The notes beneath the pieces are model-generated. The model was given only the letters and a program-made list of their open reading frames with translations. It was not told the origin of the DNA and did not search any database. This document shows, in pieces, positions 24,128 to 32,964 of a stretch of 64,000 nucleotides of DNA. Made by a program: the position numbers and the translations under genes. The number at the start of each line of letters is the position of its first letter. Within the stretch, counting starts at the first letter, position 1. The stretch is from Actinomadura nitritigenes (GTDB lineage Bacteria > Actinomycetota > Actinomycetes > Streptosporangiales > Streptosporangiaceae): assembly GCF_017573545.1 (NCBI RefSeq), contig NZ_JAGEOK010000026.1:1-64000 (forward strand), written 5' to 3'.

Positions 24128-25084
24128 ATGGACGCGGACGCGGGGACGGGCGGCGCCGCCCGCTCCCCCGTGCGCCCGCCCCGCCCGGACGGGACGGGCA
24201 GGCGCCGCTTCTCCCTGTTCGTCATCGGCGACGTGCGGATCGAGGTGCGGGCGGCGCTGGACGTCCGCTTCGGGGAGCTGACCGCCGACCGGCTCTGCTA
24301 CGGGCCCGCGCGCGCTCTGGTCGCGGGGACGGCGGTGAACCTGGCCCGGTGCGCGGTGGCCCGCTTCCGCCGGGTGAGCGTGCTGGCGAAGGTCGGCGAC
24401 GACGAGTTCACGCCGGTGATCCGGCGGGAGCTGCGGCGGATCGGCGCCCGGGACCGGCTGCGGGTCGAGCCGGGCGCGCCGAACGGGGTGACGGTGATGG
24501 TGCGCGACCGGCCGGCCGGCGGCGGGCCGGGGGTGCGGCTGCTGGTGGCCGAGCAGGACGCGCCGGGCCGCCGGCTCACCGAGTCGGAGGTCCGCTCGGC
24601 CGCGGGCTCGATCCGCCGGGCGGACGCGCTGTTCCTGGACGGGTACTCGCTGCTGTCGCCGGTGTCGCGGGCGGCGCTGCGCGCGGCGGCGGGGACGGCG
24701 CGCGCGGCGGGCACAGCGGTGGCGTTCGATCTGGTCCCGCATGACATCGACGCGCGGCTTCCGGCGGCGGCCGTGCTGCCGGTCCTGTCGGCGGCGGACG
24801 TGGTGTTCGCGGAGGCTCCGACGCTGGCGCGGCTGCTCGGCCGTGCGGTGCCCGCCGGCGCGGACGAGGTGCGGGCGCTGGCGCGCGCGCTCGACGGCGC
24901 GGTCGCGGGGCGTCCGCTGTGGCTGCTGCGCTTCGGCCCGACACTGCTGGAGCGGGTGCTGGCGTACCAGCGCGAAGGGCTGTCGCTGGAGTACGGGACC
25001 GGGTACCGCGACGGGGACGTGCGCGCGGGGTTCGGCGACCGGCTGGCGGCGTGCGAGCTCTACTGGTGGCTGTCGTCGCGCTGA
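24128..25084 (+). CDS. PfkB/ribokinase-family carbohydrate or nucleoside kinase (divergent)
   Basis: Ribokinase-fold protein expected to phosphorylate a sugar or nucleoside with ATP. In 318 residues, a 27-residue basic, low-complexity N terminus precedes the core (FSLFVIGDVRIEV, then GPARALVAGTAVNLARCAV, the GG-type substrate region, and VSVLAKVGDDEF). Near the C terminus the usual DTTGAGD anion hole and base read RAGFGD (residues 299-304): the catalytic Asp is kept but the GAGD motif is altered. The enzyme may be slow, specialised or non-catalytic. The ATG lacks a clear ribosome site and probably depends on translation of the Nudix gene. Its last 25 bases overlap the convergent HIT-like gene. 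Confidence 0.82.
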   Translation: MDADAGTGGAARSPVRPPRPDGTGRRRFSLFVIGDVRIEVRAALDVRFGELTADRLCYGPARALVAGTAVNLARCAVARFRRVSVLAKVGDDEFTPVIRRELRRIGARDRLRVEPGAPNGVTVMVRDRPAGGGPGVRLLVAEQDAPGRRLTESEVRSAAGSIRRADALFLDGYSLLSPVSRAALRAAAGTARAAGTAVAFDLVPHDIDARLPAAAVLPVLSAADVVFAEAPTLARLLGRAVPAGADEVRALARALDGAVAGRPLWLLRFGPTLLERVLAYQREGLSLEYGTGYRDGDVRAGFGDRLAACELYWWLSSR

Positions 25085-25824
25085 TCGCGCGGGGACGGGC
25101 CGTCGAGGGCGGAGACCGCGCGCCGCAACGCCCGCAGGGTCCGCAGGAAGCGCCGCCGGCTGTCGGGAAGCCCGAACGTCTGCTGCCAGCGCCACGTCCC
25201 GCCCGCCAGGGCCGTCTCGCGCTCGGGCCCGCCGTCCAAGGCCGCGGCGACGGCCCAGCGCAGGAACTGCCCGCGCACTCCGTCGCCCGGATGGACGGTC
25301 GCCGTGCCGCGCTCCTCGATGAGCAGGTAGGAGCGCCCGGTGCGGAAGCGGGCCCGGAGCGCCGCGTGCCCGGCGGGCGCGCCCGGCAGGCCCTGCTCCT
25401 CCACCACGGCGCGGACCCCGGGTGCCCCCGGCAGGAAGTGCCAGTGCGCGTGGTCGATGCACGCGCCGCCGCCCTGTGACAGCGCGGGCCCGTGCTCGAA
25501 GAGCAGGAGTTCGCCGGTCCCGTAGGCGTGCAGGTAGAGGCGGGCGACGCGGTCGCGCCAGCGCAGGGCGCGGTCCCACAGCCGCTCGTCGAAGTCGCCC
25601 GCGCACTGGCGGTGCTCGCGCGTGACGAGGAGGAGGTGCCCGTCGGCGAGCGGCGCGACGTCCGGCATCAGCAGGAAGTCGCGGTCCCGGGCGAGGACGG
25701 ACGCCTCGCCGGGCAGGTGGGCCATGGCGTTGATCCGGAACCGGAGGGGCGGGCACAGCACGCACTCGCGGCCGGGCTGCGCCGATGGCTCGGCCAACGC
25801 CTCCTCCAGCAACACGGGACGCAC
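25060..25824 (-). CDS. HIT-like (GalT/HIT superfamily) protein
   Basis: Histidine-triad fold protein acting on nucleotides, as hydrolase or nucleotidyl transferase. In 254 residues, CVLC near residue 21 and RINAMAHLPGEASVL are followed by LADGHLLLVTREH and the active-site motif DHAHWHFLPG with His125, His127 and His129. The chain then runs about 125 residues beyond the triad, much longer than simple HIT proteins. The GTG start at 25824 has GGAAG upstream; a further upstream start would run across the promoter of the neighbouring gene. It is convergent with the PfkB-like gene (overlap 25 bases) and divergent from the toroid gene. Exact reaction unknown. Confidence 0.75.
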   Translation of the reverse strand: MRPVLLEEALAEPSAQPGRECVLCPPLRFRINAMAHLPGEASVLARDRDFLLMPDVAPLADGHLLLVTREHRQCAGDFDERLWDRALRWRDRVARLYLHAYGTGELLLFEHGPALSQGGGACIDHAHWHFLPGAPGVRAVVEEQGLPGAPAGHAALRARFRTGRSYLLIEERGTATVHPGDGVRGQFLRWAVAAALDGGPERETALAGGTWRWQQTFGLPDSRRRFLRTLRALRRAVSALDGPSPRDQRDDSHQ

Positions 25825-25949
25825 GGGCGGTCGCTTCCAGCGTGCCCGCGGCGCCGCGCCGGCGATCTGTGCGGACGCGGCCACAGACCCGGAACCCGAG
25901 GGGTACAGAACATGGCCGAACGGGCACATATGAAGGAGAAGGCAGCACC
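25825..25949. promoter_or_regulatory. Divergent regulatory region between HIT-like and toroid genes
   Basis: These 125 bases separate two divergent starts. TCTGTG (25866-25871) and CACAGA (25882-25887) form an inverted repeat with a 10-base gap that could be a shared operator. GGGGTACAGAAC near 25901-25912 might include a -10 box for the toroid gene. No confident -35/-10 pair. Confidence 0.3.
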
Positions 25950-27329
25950 GTGAACCAGACCCCACAGCCCCCCGCACCGGCGCCCCGCGGCGCCCCTCCC
26001 GCCACCGCGCCCTCCGGCGCCCCCACCGCTCCCGCGATCGACATGGCGGTGCTCGAAGCCCGCCTGGACGAGTCCCTGGACGTCCTGCGCGACACCTACG
26101 CGCCCGCGCCCGGCAGCGGCGGGGGCTGGTACCACGAGCTGGCCCGGCCGGAGCCCGGGACGACCGCGACGGCGCTCGGCCTGCTGGCGTTCGTGGAGGC
26201 GGGCCGCCCGTTCGAGCACTTCGACGAGGGCCTGGCGTTCCTCGCCGAGCGGCAGACCGCCTCCTCCGACGCGCTGCGCGACGGCGGCTGGGCGACCGGG
26301 ACCAGCCTCGGCATGCCCGTGGTCGAGGCGACCGGGTGGATCGCCCGGTTCCTCGCCCGCGCCCGCTGCGACCTGCGCGAGGACGCCCCGGACCTGCGGC
26401 GCGCCTACCGGTGGCTGCTGCGCAACCAGAACCCCGACGGCGGCTGGGGCTCGCTCTACGGCTGCGCGTCCCGGGTGTGGCAGACGTGCCTGGCGCTGCG
26501 CGCGCTCTGCCAGCTCAACCCGTACGACGCGGCGGTGGACCGGGGCGTGGAGTGGCTGACCGCCGACCGGACCGCGCACCGGCCCGCGTGGGGACCGGTG
26601 CCGGCGGCCGCGCCGACCGTGACGCACACCGCGTTCGTCCTGGTGACGCTGGCGGAGGCGCGGCCGGGCCTGCGGACCGAGCGGCTGCTGGACGCCTACG
26701 ACTGGCTGCTCGCCCACCTCGACCCCGACGACGACCACACCTGGATCGAGACCTACGAGGTGTCCCCGCACGGCCTCGGATCGCGGCCGGTGTGGCGGCT
26801 GGCCCTGTGGCACTACGGCCTGCCGATCGCGCTGACGGCGCTGCTGCGGGACCCGCGCGGCCCGCACGGGCCGACGGTCGCCCGCGCGTTCCGGACGCTG
26901 GCGCGCGGCGAGGTCACCGACCCCCGCCGCAACGGGCCGCCGGGCGGCGGCCGCACCTCGCTGTGGACGCTGTGGTGGCGGCTGGAGACGCTGATCGCGC
27001 TCACCCGCGTCCCGCTCGCCGGAAGCGCGGACGTGCTGCACTGGTTCCCGGACGCGACGGTCGTGCAGCGCGCCCACGCGCGCGAGCTCCCGGTGGCGGC
27101 GCTGCTCCCGCACCGCCGGTTCGCCGACCCGGTGGCGCTGGTGCGGCGGCACTGGTCGGCGCTGGTGCTCGGCTTCGTCTGCGTGTCCAGCGCGTTCGGC
27201 GTCACTCTGGGCGCGTGGGGGTGGCGCGACTTCTGGCTGAGCGTGATCGTGCCGATCGTGCTGGCCAGCGTGGACGAGTCGCTCAAGCGGCGGCGGACGC
27301 CGCGCGGCCCGCCCCCGGCGGCCCCCTGA
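25950..27329 (+). CDS. Prenyltransferase/squalene-cyclase-like alpha-toroid protein with C-terminal membrane anchor
   Basis: Repeat protein resembling the alpha-alpha toroid of terpene cyclases and prenyltransferases. In 459 residues, a Pro/Ala-rich tail (1-30) is followed by repeats including GGWYHELARPEPGTTATALG, a QW-type motif LRNQNPDGGWGSLYGC with VWQTCLALRALCQL (about 157-190), and VTHTAFVLVTLAE. The DxDD acid motif of squalene-hopene cyclases is not seen; DPDDDHTWIETYE near 258-270 is acidic but differs. Two hydrophobic spans near 397-440 suggest a membrane anchor. GTG at 25950 follows AAGGAG. Its neighbours (HIT, PfkB, Nudix) handle nucleotides, so terpene cyclisation is not obvious. 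Function unknown. Confidence 0.7.
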   Translation: MNQTPQPPAPAPRGAPPATAPSGAPTAPAIDMAVLEARLDESLDVLRDTYAPAPGSGGGWYHELARPEPGTTATALGLLAFVEAGRPFEHFDEGLAFLAERQTASSDALRDGGWATGTSLGMPVVEATGWIARFLARARCDLREDAPDLRRAYRWLLRNQNPDGGWGSLYGCASRVWQTCLALRALCQLNPYDAAVDRGVEWLTADRTAHRPAWGPVPAAAPTVTHTAFVLVTLAEARPGLRTERLLDAYDWLLAHLDPDDDHTWIETYEVSPHGLGSRPVWRLALWHYGLPIALTALLRDPRGPHGPTVARAFRTLARGEVTDPRRNGPPGGGRTSLWTLWWRLETLIALTRVPLAGSADVLHWFPDATVVQRAHARELPVAALLPHRRFADPVALVRRHWSALVLGFVCVSSAFGVTLGAWGWRDFWLSVIVPIVLASVDESLKRRRTPRGPPPAAP

Positions 27330-27383
27330 CCGGTCCCCTCATCGGGGCGCCCTGACCTGCGCCTTCGATCGACCGGACGGGCG

Positions 27384-28226
27384 TCAGCCCGTGGAGGCCG
27401 CGGCGCGGCGGACCAGTTCCGCCTCGCCGGCCGCACGCATCGCCGCCACCGGAACGCCGTCGCGTCCGGTCATCAGCTCGACCTGCCGGACGGCCTGGTG
27501 CAGCAGCATCTCGAAGCCGCCGACGACCGTGCCGCCCGCGCGCTCCACGGCCGCGGCGAGCGCCGTGGGCCACGGCGCGTACACCACGTCGAACAGCGCG
27601 GCGCCGGACGCGGCGACCGGCCCGGCGAAAGCGTCGGCGGCCCGCCCCGGCAGGGTCGACACCACCAGCCCGGCGGGCAGGTGGTCGGCGACCCGGTCGA
27701 GGGTGACGACCCGCACCGCCAGCCCGCAGCGCTCGCCGACCTCGGCCGCCTCCGAGGCCCGGCCCGGGTCGCGGACCGCGAGGACGGCCGCGTCCAGGCC
27801 CAGCTCGGCGAGCGCGGCCAGCGCCGACGCGGCGGTCGCGCCGCCGCCCAGCACCAGGGCGGCGCCGGGCGAGCCGAGGCCCGCCTCGCCGAGCGCGGTG
27901 ACGATGCCGTGCACGTCGGTGTTGTCGGCGTGCCGGCGCCCGTCCCGGAGGACGAGCGTGTTGGCGCCGCCGACGCGCTCGGCCAGCTCCGACACCGAGT
28001 CGGCGAGCTTCAGCGCGACCCGCTTGAGCGGCATGGTCAGCGACAGGCCCGCCCACTCCGGTCCGAGGCCGTCCAGGAGCGGGGCGAGGCCGTCCTCGCC
28101 GCACTCGACGGCGTCGTAGCGCCAGCCGTCCAGGCCCATCGCCGCGTACGCCGCCCGGTGCAGCACCGGCGACAGCGAATGCGCGATCGGCGATCCCAGC
28201 ACGGCGGCGCGCCGAACGTCACCCAC
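27384..28226 (-). CDS. aroE: Shikimate dehydrogenase
   Basis: NADPH-dependent reduction of 3-dehydroshikimate in the aromatic pathway. The product of about 280 residues has the substrate motif GSPIAHSLSPVLH near the N terminus, the catalytic Lys in LSLTMPLK, NTLV and NTDVHGI for substrate contact, the nucleotide loop LGGGATAASALAALAELG, and the C-terminal GFEMLLHQAV. I prefer the GTG at 28226 because GGAG is seven bases upstream; a GTG at 28247, almost abutting the mltG stop, would add seven residues. It belongs to the alaS-ruvX-mltG-aroE order common in actinobacteria. Confidence 0.93.
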   Translation of the reverse strand: MGDVRRAAVLGSPIAHSLSPVLHRAAYAAMGLDGWRYDAVECGEDGLAPLLDGLGPEWAGLSLTMPLKRVALKLADSVSELAERVGGANTLVLRDGRRHADNTDVHGIVTALGEAGLGSPGAALVLGGGATAASALAALAELGLDAAVLAVRDPGRASEAAEVGERCGLAVRVVTLDRVADHLPAGLVVSTLPGRAADAFAGPVAASGAALFDVVYAPWPTALAAAVERAGGTVVGGFEMLLHQAVRQVELMTGRDGVPVAAMRAAGEAELVRRAAASTG

Positions 28227-28250
28227 CTGCCCGCTCCGATCCGTCACGCG

Positions 28251-29420
28251 TCAGCCGTTCGGGTGCGTCTTCTGCCACTCGCGGAACTCCTGCTCCAGCT
28301 TCTGGCGCTGCGCGTCGGTGCTGGCGAACTTCGTGACCTTGTGGGTGGGGTCGGTGGCCACGAAGTACAGCCAGTCGCCGGGCGCGGGCGCCAGCGCGGC
28401 CTCGATCGCGTCCGGGCCGGGGTTGCAGATCGGTCCCGGCGGCAGGCCCTTGTGCTTGTAGGTGTTGTACGGCGAATCAACCTGGAGGTCCCGGTTGCGC
28501 ACGTCCAGCGTCCGCTTGTTCAGCGCGTACAGGACGGTGGTGTCGAACTGGAGCGCCATGCCGGTCTTCACCCGGTTGTAGATCACCCGGGAGATCTTCG
28601 GCAGGTCGCTCGGCTTGCCGCCCTCCGCCTGCGCGAGGCTGGCCAGCGTCAGCAGCTTCAGCGGGCTGAGCCCCGCCTCCTTCGCCTTGCCCTCCAGGTC
28701 GGAGCTGCTCGCCTCCTTGTTGAACGCGTCGACCATCTGCTGGACGATCTTCCGCGCCGACCCGTTCGGGTCGAGGTCGTAGCGGCCCGGGTAGAGGAAG
28801 CCCTCCAGGTTCCCGCCGGCGTACGACGGCAGCCCGAGGCCCGCCGTGTTCTTCGCGACCGCCTGGAAGTCCCGGACGGGGATGCCGGTCTTCTTCGACA
28901 GCAGCTGGAAGACCTCGATCGCGCGCTTGCCCTCCGGGACGGAGATCTGGTTCCCGGCCCGCGACTTCGGGTCCAGCAGCAGCGCCATCGCCGCCTTCGA
29001 CGACATCTCGAGGCGCATCTGGTAGAAGCCCGGCTGGATGCTGGAGGCGCGCGCCTCGGCGTTGTAGACCTTCACGAACGCGCGGGTGCTCTTCACCACG
29101 CGGTGCTCCTGCAGCGTCGTGGCGATCAGCGCGCCGCTCGCGCCGTCCTTCACCTGGACCGTGACACTGCCGGTACCGGAACCGGAGTAGTCCGGCGGAT
29201 GCAGCCGGTTGTCCAGGATCGCGACGCCGAACACGCCCGCGGTGCCGAACACCGCGACGATGAAGGCCAGCGCGAACAGGAACGCCGCGCGGCCGCTGCG
29301 GCGGCGCCGCTTCTGCCGCTTGCGGGCGCGCCGCTGGTCCCGCCGGGTCGGCGGCTCCTGCGGCGGTCCCTCCTCGTACGGATCGCCGTACGGATCGGAG
29401 AAAAGGTCCAGATCGTTCAT
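28251..29420 (-). CDS. mltG: Endolytic murein transglycosylase MltG
   Basis: Membrane-anchored lytic transglycosylase thought to end nascent glycan strands. The 389-residue protein has a 40-residue cytoplasmic tail rich in Arg/Lys (RRDQRRARKRQKRRRR), one membrane span at about 45-68, and the YceG domain outside the membrane. The presumed catalytic Glu lies in SLAQAEGGK, with RVIYNRVKTGMALQFDTTVLY following as in the family. ATG has GGGGGAG just upstream and overlaps the ruvX stop (ATGA). The chain is longer than the Escherichia coli enzyme because of the N-terminal tail. Confidence 0.93.
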   Translation of the reverse strand: MNDLDLFSDPYGDPYEEGPPQEPPTRRDQRRARKRQKRRRRSGRAAFLFALAFIVAVFGTAGVFGVAILDNRLHPPDYSGSGTGSVTVQVKDGASGALIATTLQEHRVVKSTRAFVKVYNAEARASSIQPGFYQMRLEMSSKAAMALLLDPKSRAGNQISVPEGKRAIEVFQLLSKKTGIPVRDFQAVAKNTAGLGLPSYAGGNLEGFLYPGRYDLDPNGSARKIVQQMVDAFNKEASSSDLEGKAKEAGLSPLKLLTLASLAQAEGGKPSDLPKISRVIYNRVKTGMALQFDTTVLYALNKRTLDVRNRDLQVDSPYNTYKHKGLPPGPICNPGPDAIEAALAPAPGDWLYFVATDPTHKVTKFASTDAQRQKLEQEFREWQKTHPNG

Positions 29421-29875
29421 GAGCTCCCCCGGACGATCTCGCCTGGGGGGCGTCCGGTCAACCGTTCCCCGTCCAGGGCGGCTTGAAGCAGGACCGTGGC
29501 CGCGGCCTGATCGACGACCTTGCGGCGGGCCTGACCGCGCACTCCCCCCGCCCGCAGCCCGCTCTCGGCCGTGACGGTGGTGAGCCGCTCGTCGTACAGC
29601 CGGACCGCCTCCGGGGGAAGGCGGTCGGCCAGCCGCGCGGCGAACCTGCGCGCCGACTGCGCCGCCGGGCCCTCGCGGCCCGACAGCGACGTCGGCAGCC
29701 CGACGACCACCTCGATCGCCTCGTGCTCGGCGACGAGCTCGACGAGCCGGTCGATGTCGCCCCTGCCGCTCTTCACGGTCTCCAGGGGCGAGGCGAGGAT
29801 CCCGCCGGGATCGCACCGGGCCACGCCGACCCGGACGCTGCCCACGTCCACCCCGAGCCGCACGCCCTGCCTCAT
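29417..29875 (-). CDS. ruvX: YqgF/RuvX-family nuclease
   Basis: RNase H-fold protein; in Escherichia coli it processes pre-16S rRNA, and it was earlier proposed as a Holliday-junction resolvase. The 152-residue protein shows RLGVDVGSVRVGVA with the first catalytic Asp, VVVGLPTSLSG with a conserved Pro, YDERLTTVTAE with the Glu, and VVDQAAATVLLQ with the last Asp. All acidic positions look intact. The stop overlaps mltG; alaS lies 96 bases upstream. Confidence 0.9.
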   Translation of the reverse strand: MRQGVRLGVDVGSVRVGVARCDPGGILASPLETVKSGRGDIDRLVELVAEHEAIEVVVGLPTSLSGREGPAAQSARRFAARLADRLPPEAVRLYDERLTTVTAESGLRAGGVRGQARRKVVDQAAATVLLQAALDGERLTGRPPGEIVRGSS

Positions 29876-29880
29876 CGCCC

Positions 29881-29904
29881 CGCTCCGCTCTGCGGTGCGG
29901 AGCG
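29881..29904 (-). terminator. Small hairpin between alaS and ruvX
   Basis: CGCTCCGC and GCGGAGCG form a perfect 8-base stem around TCTGCGGT. It lies just ahead of ruvX and may act as a weak terminator or RNA-processing site after alaS. The gap is only 96 bases. Confidence 0.35.
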
Positions 29905-29971
29905 CTCCACGGTGGGCGCCGCGTCCCTCACGGACCTCATGACGCGCCGTCCCTTAATCCGCCCGCGGGGC

Positions 29972-32641
29972 TCACGCGGCCCCTACGGCTCGTTCGACCG
30001 CGGCGAGCGCGTCGTCGATCGCGGCGGGATTCGCACCGCCGCCCTGCGCGAGGTCGTCCTTGCCGCCTCCGCCGCCGCCGAGCGCCTTGGCCGCGAGGCC
30101 GACGAGCGCGCCCGCCTTCAGGCCGCGCTCGCGCGCGCCCTCGGTGACGGCGACGACCACGACGGGACGGTCCTTCGGGACGCCCGTGACCATGACGACG
30201 GCGGGCCGGGCCTGCAGCCGGCCGCGGACGTCCACGGCGAGCTTGCGCAGGTCGTCGGCGCCGGTGCCGTCGGGGGCGCGGTGGCCCACGAACGCGGTGC
30301 CGTTCACGTCCTTCGCGCCGTCGGCGAGGGACCCGGCGGCCGCGAGGATCTGCTGCGAGCGCAGCCTCTCCAGCTCCTTCTCCGCCTCGCGGAGGCGGCC
30401 GACGACGCCGGAGATGCGCTCGGGCAGTTCCTCCTTGCGCGCCTTCATCTGCTCGGCGAGCTGCGCGACCAGCACGCTCTCGCGGGCGAGGAACCGGAAC
30501 GCGTCGATGCCGACGAGCGCCTCGACGCGGCGGACGCCCGCGCCGATGGACGACTCGCCCAGCACCTTCACCAGGCCCAGCTGCCCGGACCGGGCGACGT
30601 GCGTGCCGCCGCACAGCTCGCGGGAGTAGTCGCCGACCTCGACGACCCGGACCTCGTCGCCGTACTTCTCGCCGAACAGCGCGAGCGCGCCCATGGCGCG
30701 GGCATCGTCGATCGAGGTGTGGAACGCCCGCACGTCCAGGTCGCCGATCAGGACCTCGTTGACCTCGTCCTCGACGTCGCGCAGCACGCTCGGCGGGACG
30801 GCGCCGGAGGCGGTGAAGTCGAACCGGAACCGGCCGGGCGAGTTCTCCGAGCCGGCCTGCGCGGCGGACTCGCCGAGCGCCCGGCGGAACCCGGCGTGCA
30901 CGAGGTGGGTCGCGGTGTGCGAGCGGGAGATCGCGGCGCGCCGGGTCAGGTCGATCTCCGCGTGCGCGGAGTCGCCGGCCTGCGCCTCGCCGCTGCGGAC
31001 CCGGCCGCGGTGCACGATCAGCCCGGCCAGCGGCGACTGCACGTCGTGCACGTCGATGATCGCGCCGTTGCCGAGCCGGATCACGCCCTGGTCGGCGAGC
31101 TGGCCGCCGCCCTCGGCGTAGAACGGCGTGCGGTCGAGGACGACCTCGACCTCGGCGCCCTCGCCCGCCGCGGGCGCGTTCGCGCCGTTGACCAGCAGCC
31201 CGACGAGCCGGGCGTCGCCGGTGACGTCGTGGTAGCCGATGAAGTCGACCCTGCCGCCCGCGCCGGTCAGCAGCTCGTCGAGCACCGAGACGTCGAGGTT
31301 GCCGGTCTTCTTGTCGCGGGCGTCCTGCTTGGCGCGGTCCCGCTGCTCCTTCATCAGCCGGCGGAAGCCCTCCTCGTCGACCTGGAGACCGGCCTCGGAG
31401 GCCATCTCGAGGGTCAGGTCGATCGGGAAGCCGTAGGTGTCGTGGAGCTTGAACGCCTGGTCGCCGGCCAGGGTCCGGCCGCCCGACCGCCGGGTGTCCT
31501 CCACCGCGGTGTCGAAGATCGCGGTGCCGGTGCGCAGCGTCTGGAGGAAGGACTCCTCCTCCGCGTCGATGACCGTGTGGATGTTGGCGGCGGTGCGGAC
31601 CAGCTCGGGGTACTGCTCGCCCATGGCGCCGATCGCGACGGAGGTCAGCTCGTGCATCAGCCCGGCCTCCTGGCCGCCGAGCAGCCGCAGGTTGCGGATC
31701 GAGCGGCGCAGGATGCGGCGCAGCACGTAGCCGCGGCCCTCGTTGCCGGGGCGGATGCCGTCGGCGACCATCATCGTCCCGCTGCGGACGTGGTCGGCGA
31801 TGACCCGCAGCGACACGTCGGCGCGGTGGTCGCGCCCGTAGGTCGCGTCGGTCAGGTTCGCGGCGCGGTCCAGGACCCGCCACAGGGTGTCGGTCTCGTA
31901 GATGTTGTCGACGCCCTGCAGGATCGCCGCCATGCGCTCCAGGCCCATGCCGGTGTCGATGTTCTTGGCGGGCAGGTCGCCGAGGATCGGGAAGTCGGTC
32001 TTGCTGTCCCCGGGGCCCCGCTCGAACTGCATGAAGACGAGGTTCCACACCTCGAGGTAGCGGTCCTCGTCGGCGACGGGGCCGCCCTCGCGCCCGTACT
32101 CGGGGCCGCGGTCGTAGTAGATCTCCGAGCAGGGGCCGCAGGGGCCGGGGACGCCCATCGACCAGAAGTTGTCCTCCATGCCGCGCTTCTGGATGCGGTC
32201 GAGGGGGACGCCGACCTTGTTGTGCCACAGGTCGCGGGCCTCGTCGTCGTCGTGGAAGACGGTGACCCAGAGCTTCTCCTCGGGGAAGCCGAAGCCGCCG
32301 TCCTCGCGGGAGCGGGTCAGCAGCTCCCAGGCGAACGGGATCGCCTGCTCCTTGAAGTAGTCCCCGATCGAGAAGTTGCCCAGCATCTGGAAGAACGTGG
32401 CGTGCCGGGTGGTCTTGCCGACCTCGTCGATGTCGGGCGTCCGGACGCACTTCTGCGCGCTGGTCATCCGCTGCGACGGCGGGGTGCGCTGGCCGAGGAA
32501 GTACGGCTTGAACGGGACCATGCCGGCGTTCACCAGCAGCAGGGTCGGGTCCTCGGCGACCAGGCTGGCGGAGGGCACCACCGTGTGCCCGCGCTCCTCG
32601 AAGAACTTGAGGAAGCGGCGCGCCACCTCTGCCGACTCCAT
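29972..32641 (-). CDS. alaS: Alanyl-tRNA synthetase
   Basis: Charges tRNA-Ala and edits mischarged Ser/Gly. The 889-residue protein shows the class II core at the N terminus ([20 protein letters not shown] and FFLGQRTP-type segment), the editing domain with the zinc-type motif [11 protein letters not shown] and the late [13 protein letters not shown], and a C-terminal DHHA1-like Gly-rich region [15 protein letters not shown]. It matches the normal 870-890 residue length. The ATG is three bases from the stop of the upstream membrane-protein gene, forming a DUF948-DUF6167-alaS transcript typical of actinobacteria. Confidence 0.97.
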   Translation of the reverse strand: MESAEVARRFLKFFEERGHTVVPSASLVAEDPTLLLVNAGMVPFKPYFLGQRTPPSQRMTSAQKCVRTPDIDEVGKTTRHATFFQMLGNFSIGDYFKEQAIPFAWELLTRSREDGGFGFPEEKLWVTVFHDDDEARDLWHNKVGVPLDRIQKRGMEDNFWSMGVPGPCGPCSEIYYDRGPEYGREGGPVADEDRYLEVWNLVFMQFERGPGDSKTDFPILGDLPAKNIDTGMGLERMAAILQGVDNIYETDTLWRVLDRAANLTDATYGRDHRADVSLRVIADHVRSGTMMVADGIRPGNEGRGYVLRRILRRSIRNLRLLGGQEAGLMHELTSVAIGAMGEQYPELVRTAANIHTVIDAEEESFLQTLRTGTAIFDTAVEDTRRSGGRTLAGDQAFKLHDTYGFPIDLTLEMASEAGLQVDEEGFRRLMKEQRDRAKQDARDKKTGNLDVSVLDELLTGAGGRVDFIGYHDVTGDARLVGLLVNGANAPAAGEGAEVEVVLDRTPFYAEGGGQLADQGVIRLGNGAIIDVHDVQSPLAGLIVHRGRVRSGEAQAGDSAHAEIDLTRRAAISRSHTATHLVHAGFRRALGESAAQAGSENSPGRFRFDFTASGAVPPSVLRDVEDEVNEVLIGDLDVRAFHTSIDDARAMGALALFGEKYGDEVRVVEVGDYSRELCGGTHVARSGQLGLVKVLGESSIGAGVRRVEALVGIDAFRFLARESVLVAQLAEQMKARKEELPERISGVVGRLREAEKELERLRSQQILAAAGSLADGAKDVNGTAFVGHRAPDGTGADDLRKLAVDVRGRLQARPAVVMVTGVPKDRPVVVVAVTEGARERGLKAGALVGLAAKALGGGGGGKDDLAQGGGANPAAIDDALAAVERAVGAA

Positions 32642-32643
32642 GA

Positions 32644-32964
32644 TCAGTGGCCATCCTTCTCGTCGTCGATGATCGTGTAACGCGCCCGCAGCACCCGGCG
32701 GGGCCGCGGCCCCGGGGTCTCGGGCGGAGCCTGGTCCATGCGGACGGCCTCGCGCAGCTCCTCCTCGCGGGCCTGCATCTCGGTACGCACGTCCGCCGCG
32801 AAATGCCTCAGCCGCTCGCCGGCGGACTGCCCGGTCGACACCGCCCGCGCCGCGACCCCCTCGGGGGACCAGCTGCGCGCGAACCGCTCGACCCGGCGCT
32901 TGACGCGGTGCGTCGCGTAGACGCCCGCGCCCGCGCCGACCGACAGCCAGAAGAGCCTCTTCAC
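32644..32964 (-). CDS. Small membrane-associated protein, DUF6167-like
   Basis: Function unknown. The 106-residue product has a short hydrophobic N-terminal segment ([20 protein letters not shown]), then a charged helical region and a Glu/Arg-rich middle ending [17 protein letters not shown]. The position between DUF948 and alaS and the shape match the actinobacterial DUF6167 family; the family name is from memory. The GTG start overlaps the upstream stop (GTGA). It is probably membrane-attached and co-expressed with the DUF948 protein. Confidence 0.75.
   Translation of the reverse strand: MKRLFWLSVGAGAGVYATHRVKRRVERFARSWSPEGVAARAVSTGQSAGERLRHFAADVRTEMQAREEELREAVRMDQAPPETPGPRPRRVLRARYTIIDDEKDGH

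Noticed and set aside
25825-25977. Longer HIT-like protein starting at 25977.
   Set aside because: The added N-terminus would run across the ribosome site and start codon of the divergent toroid gene and has low-complexity residues; the GTG at 25824 has a better site.
29483-32680. Plus-strand open frame of more than 1000 codons over ruvX and alaS.
   Set aside because: It is antisense to intact alaS and shows no recognisable domain; high GC at the third codon position explains it.
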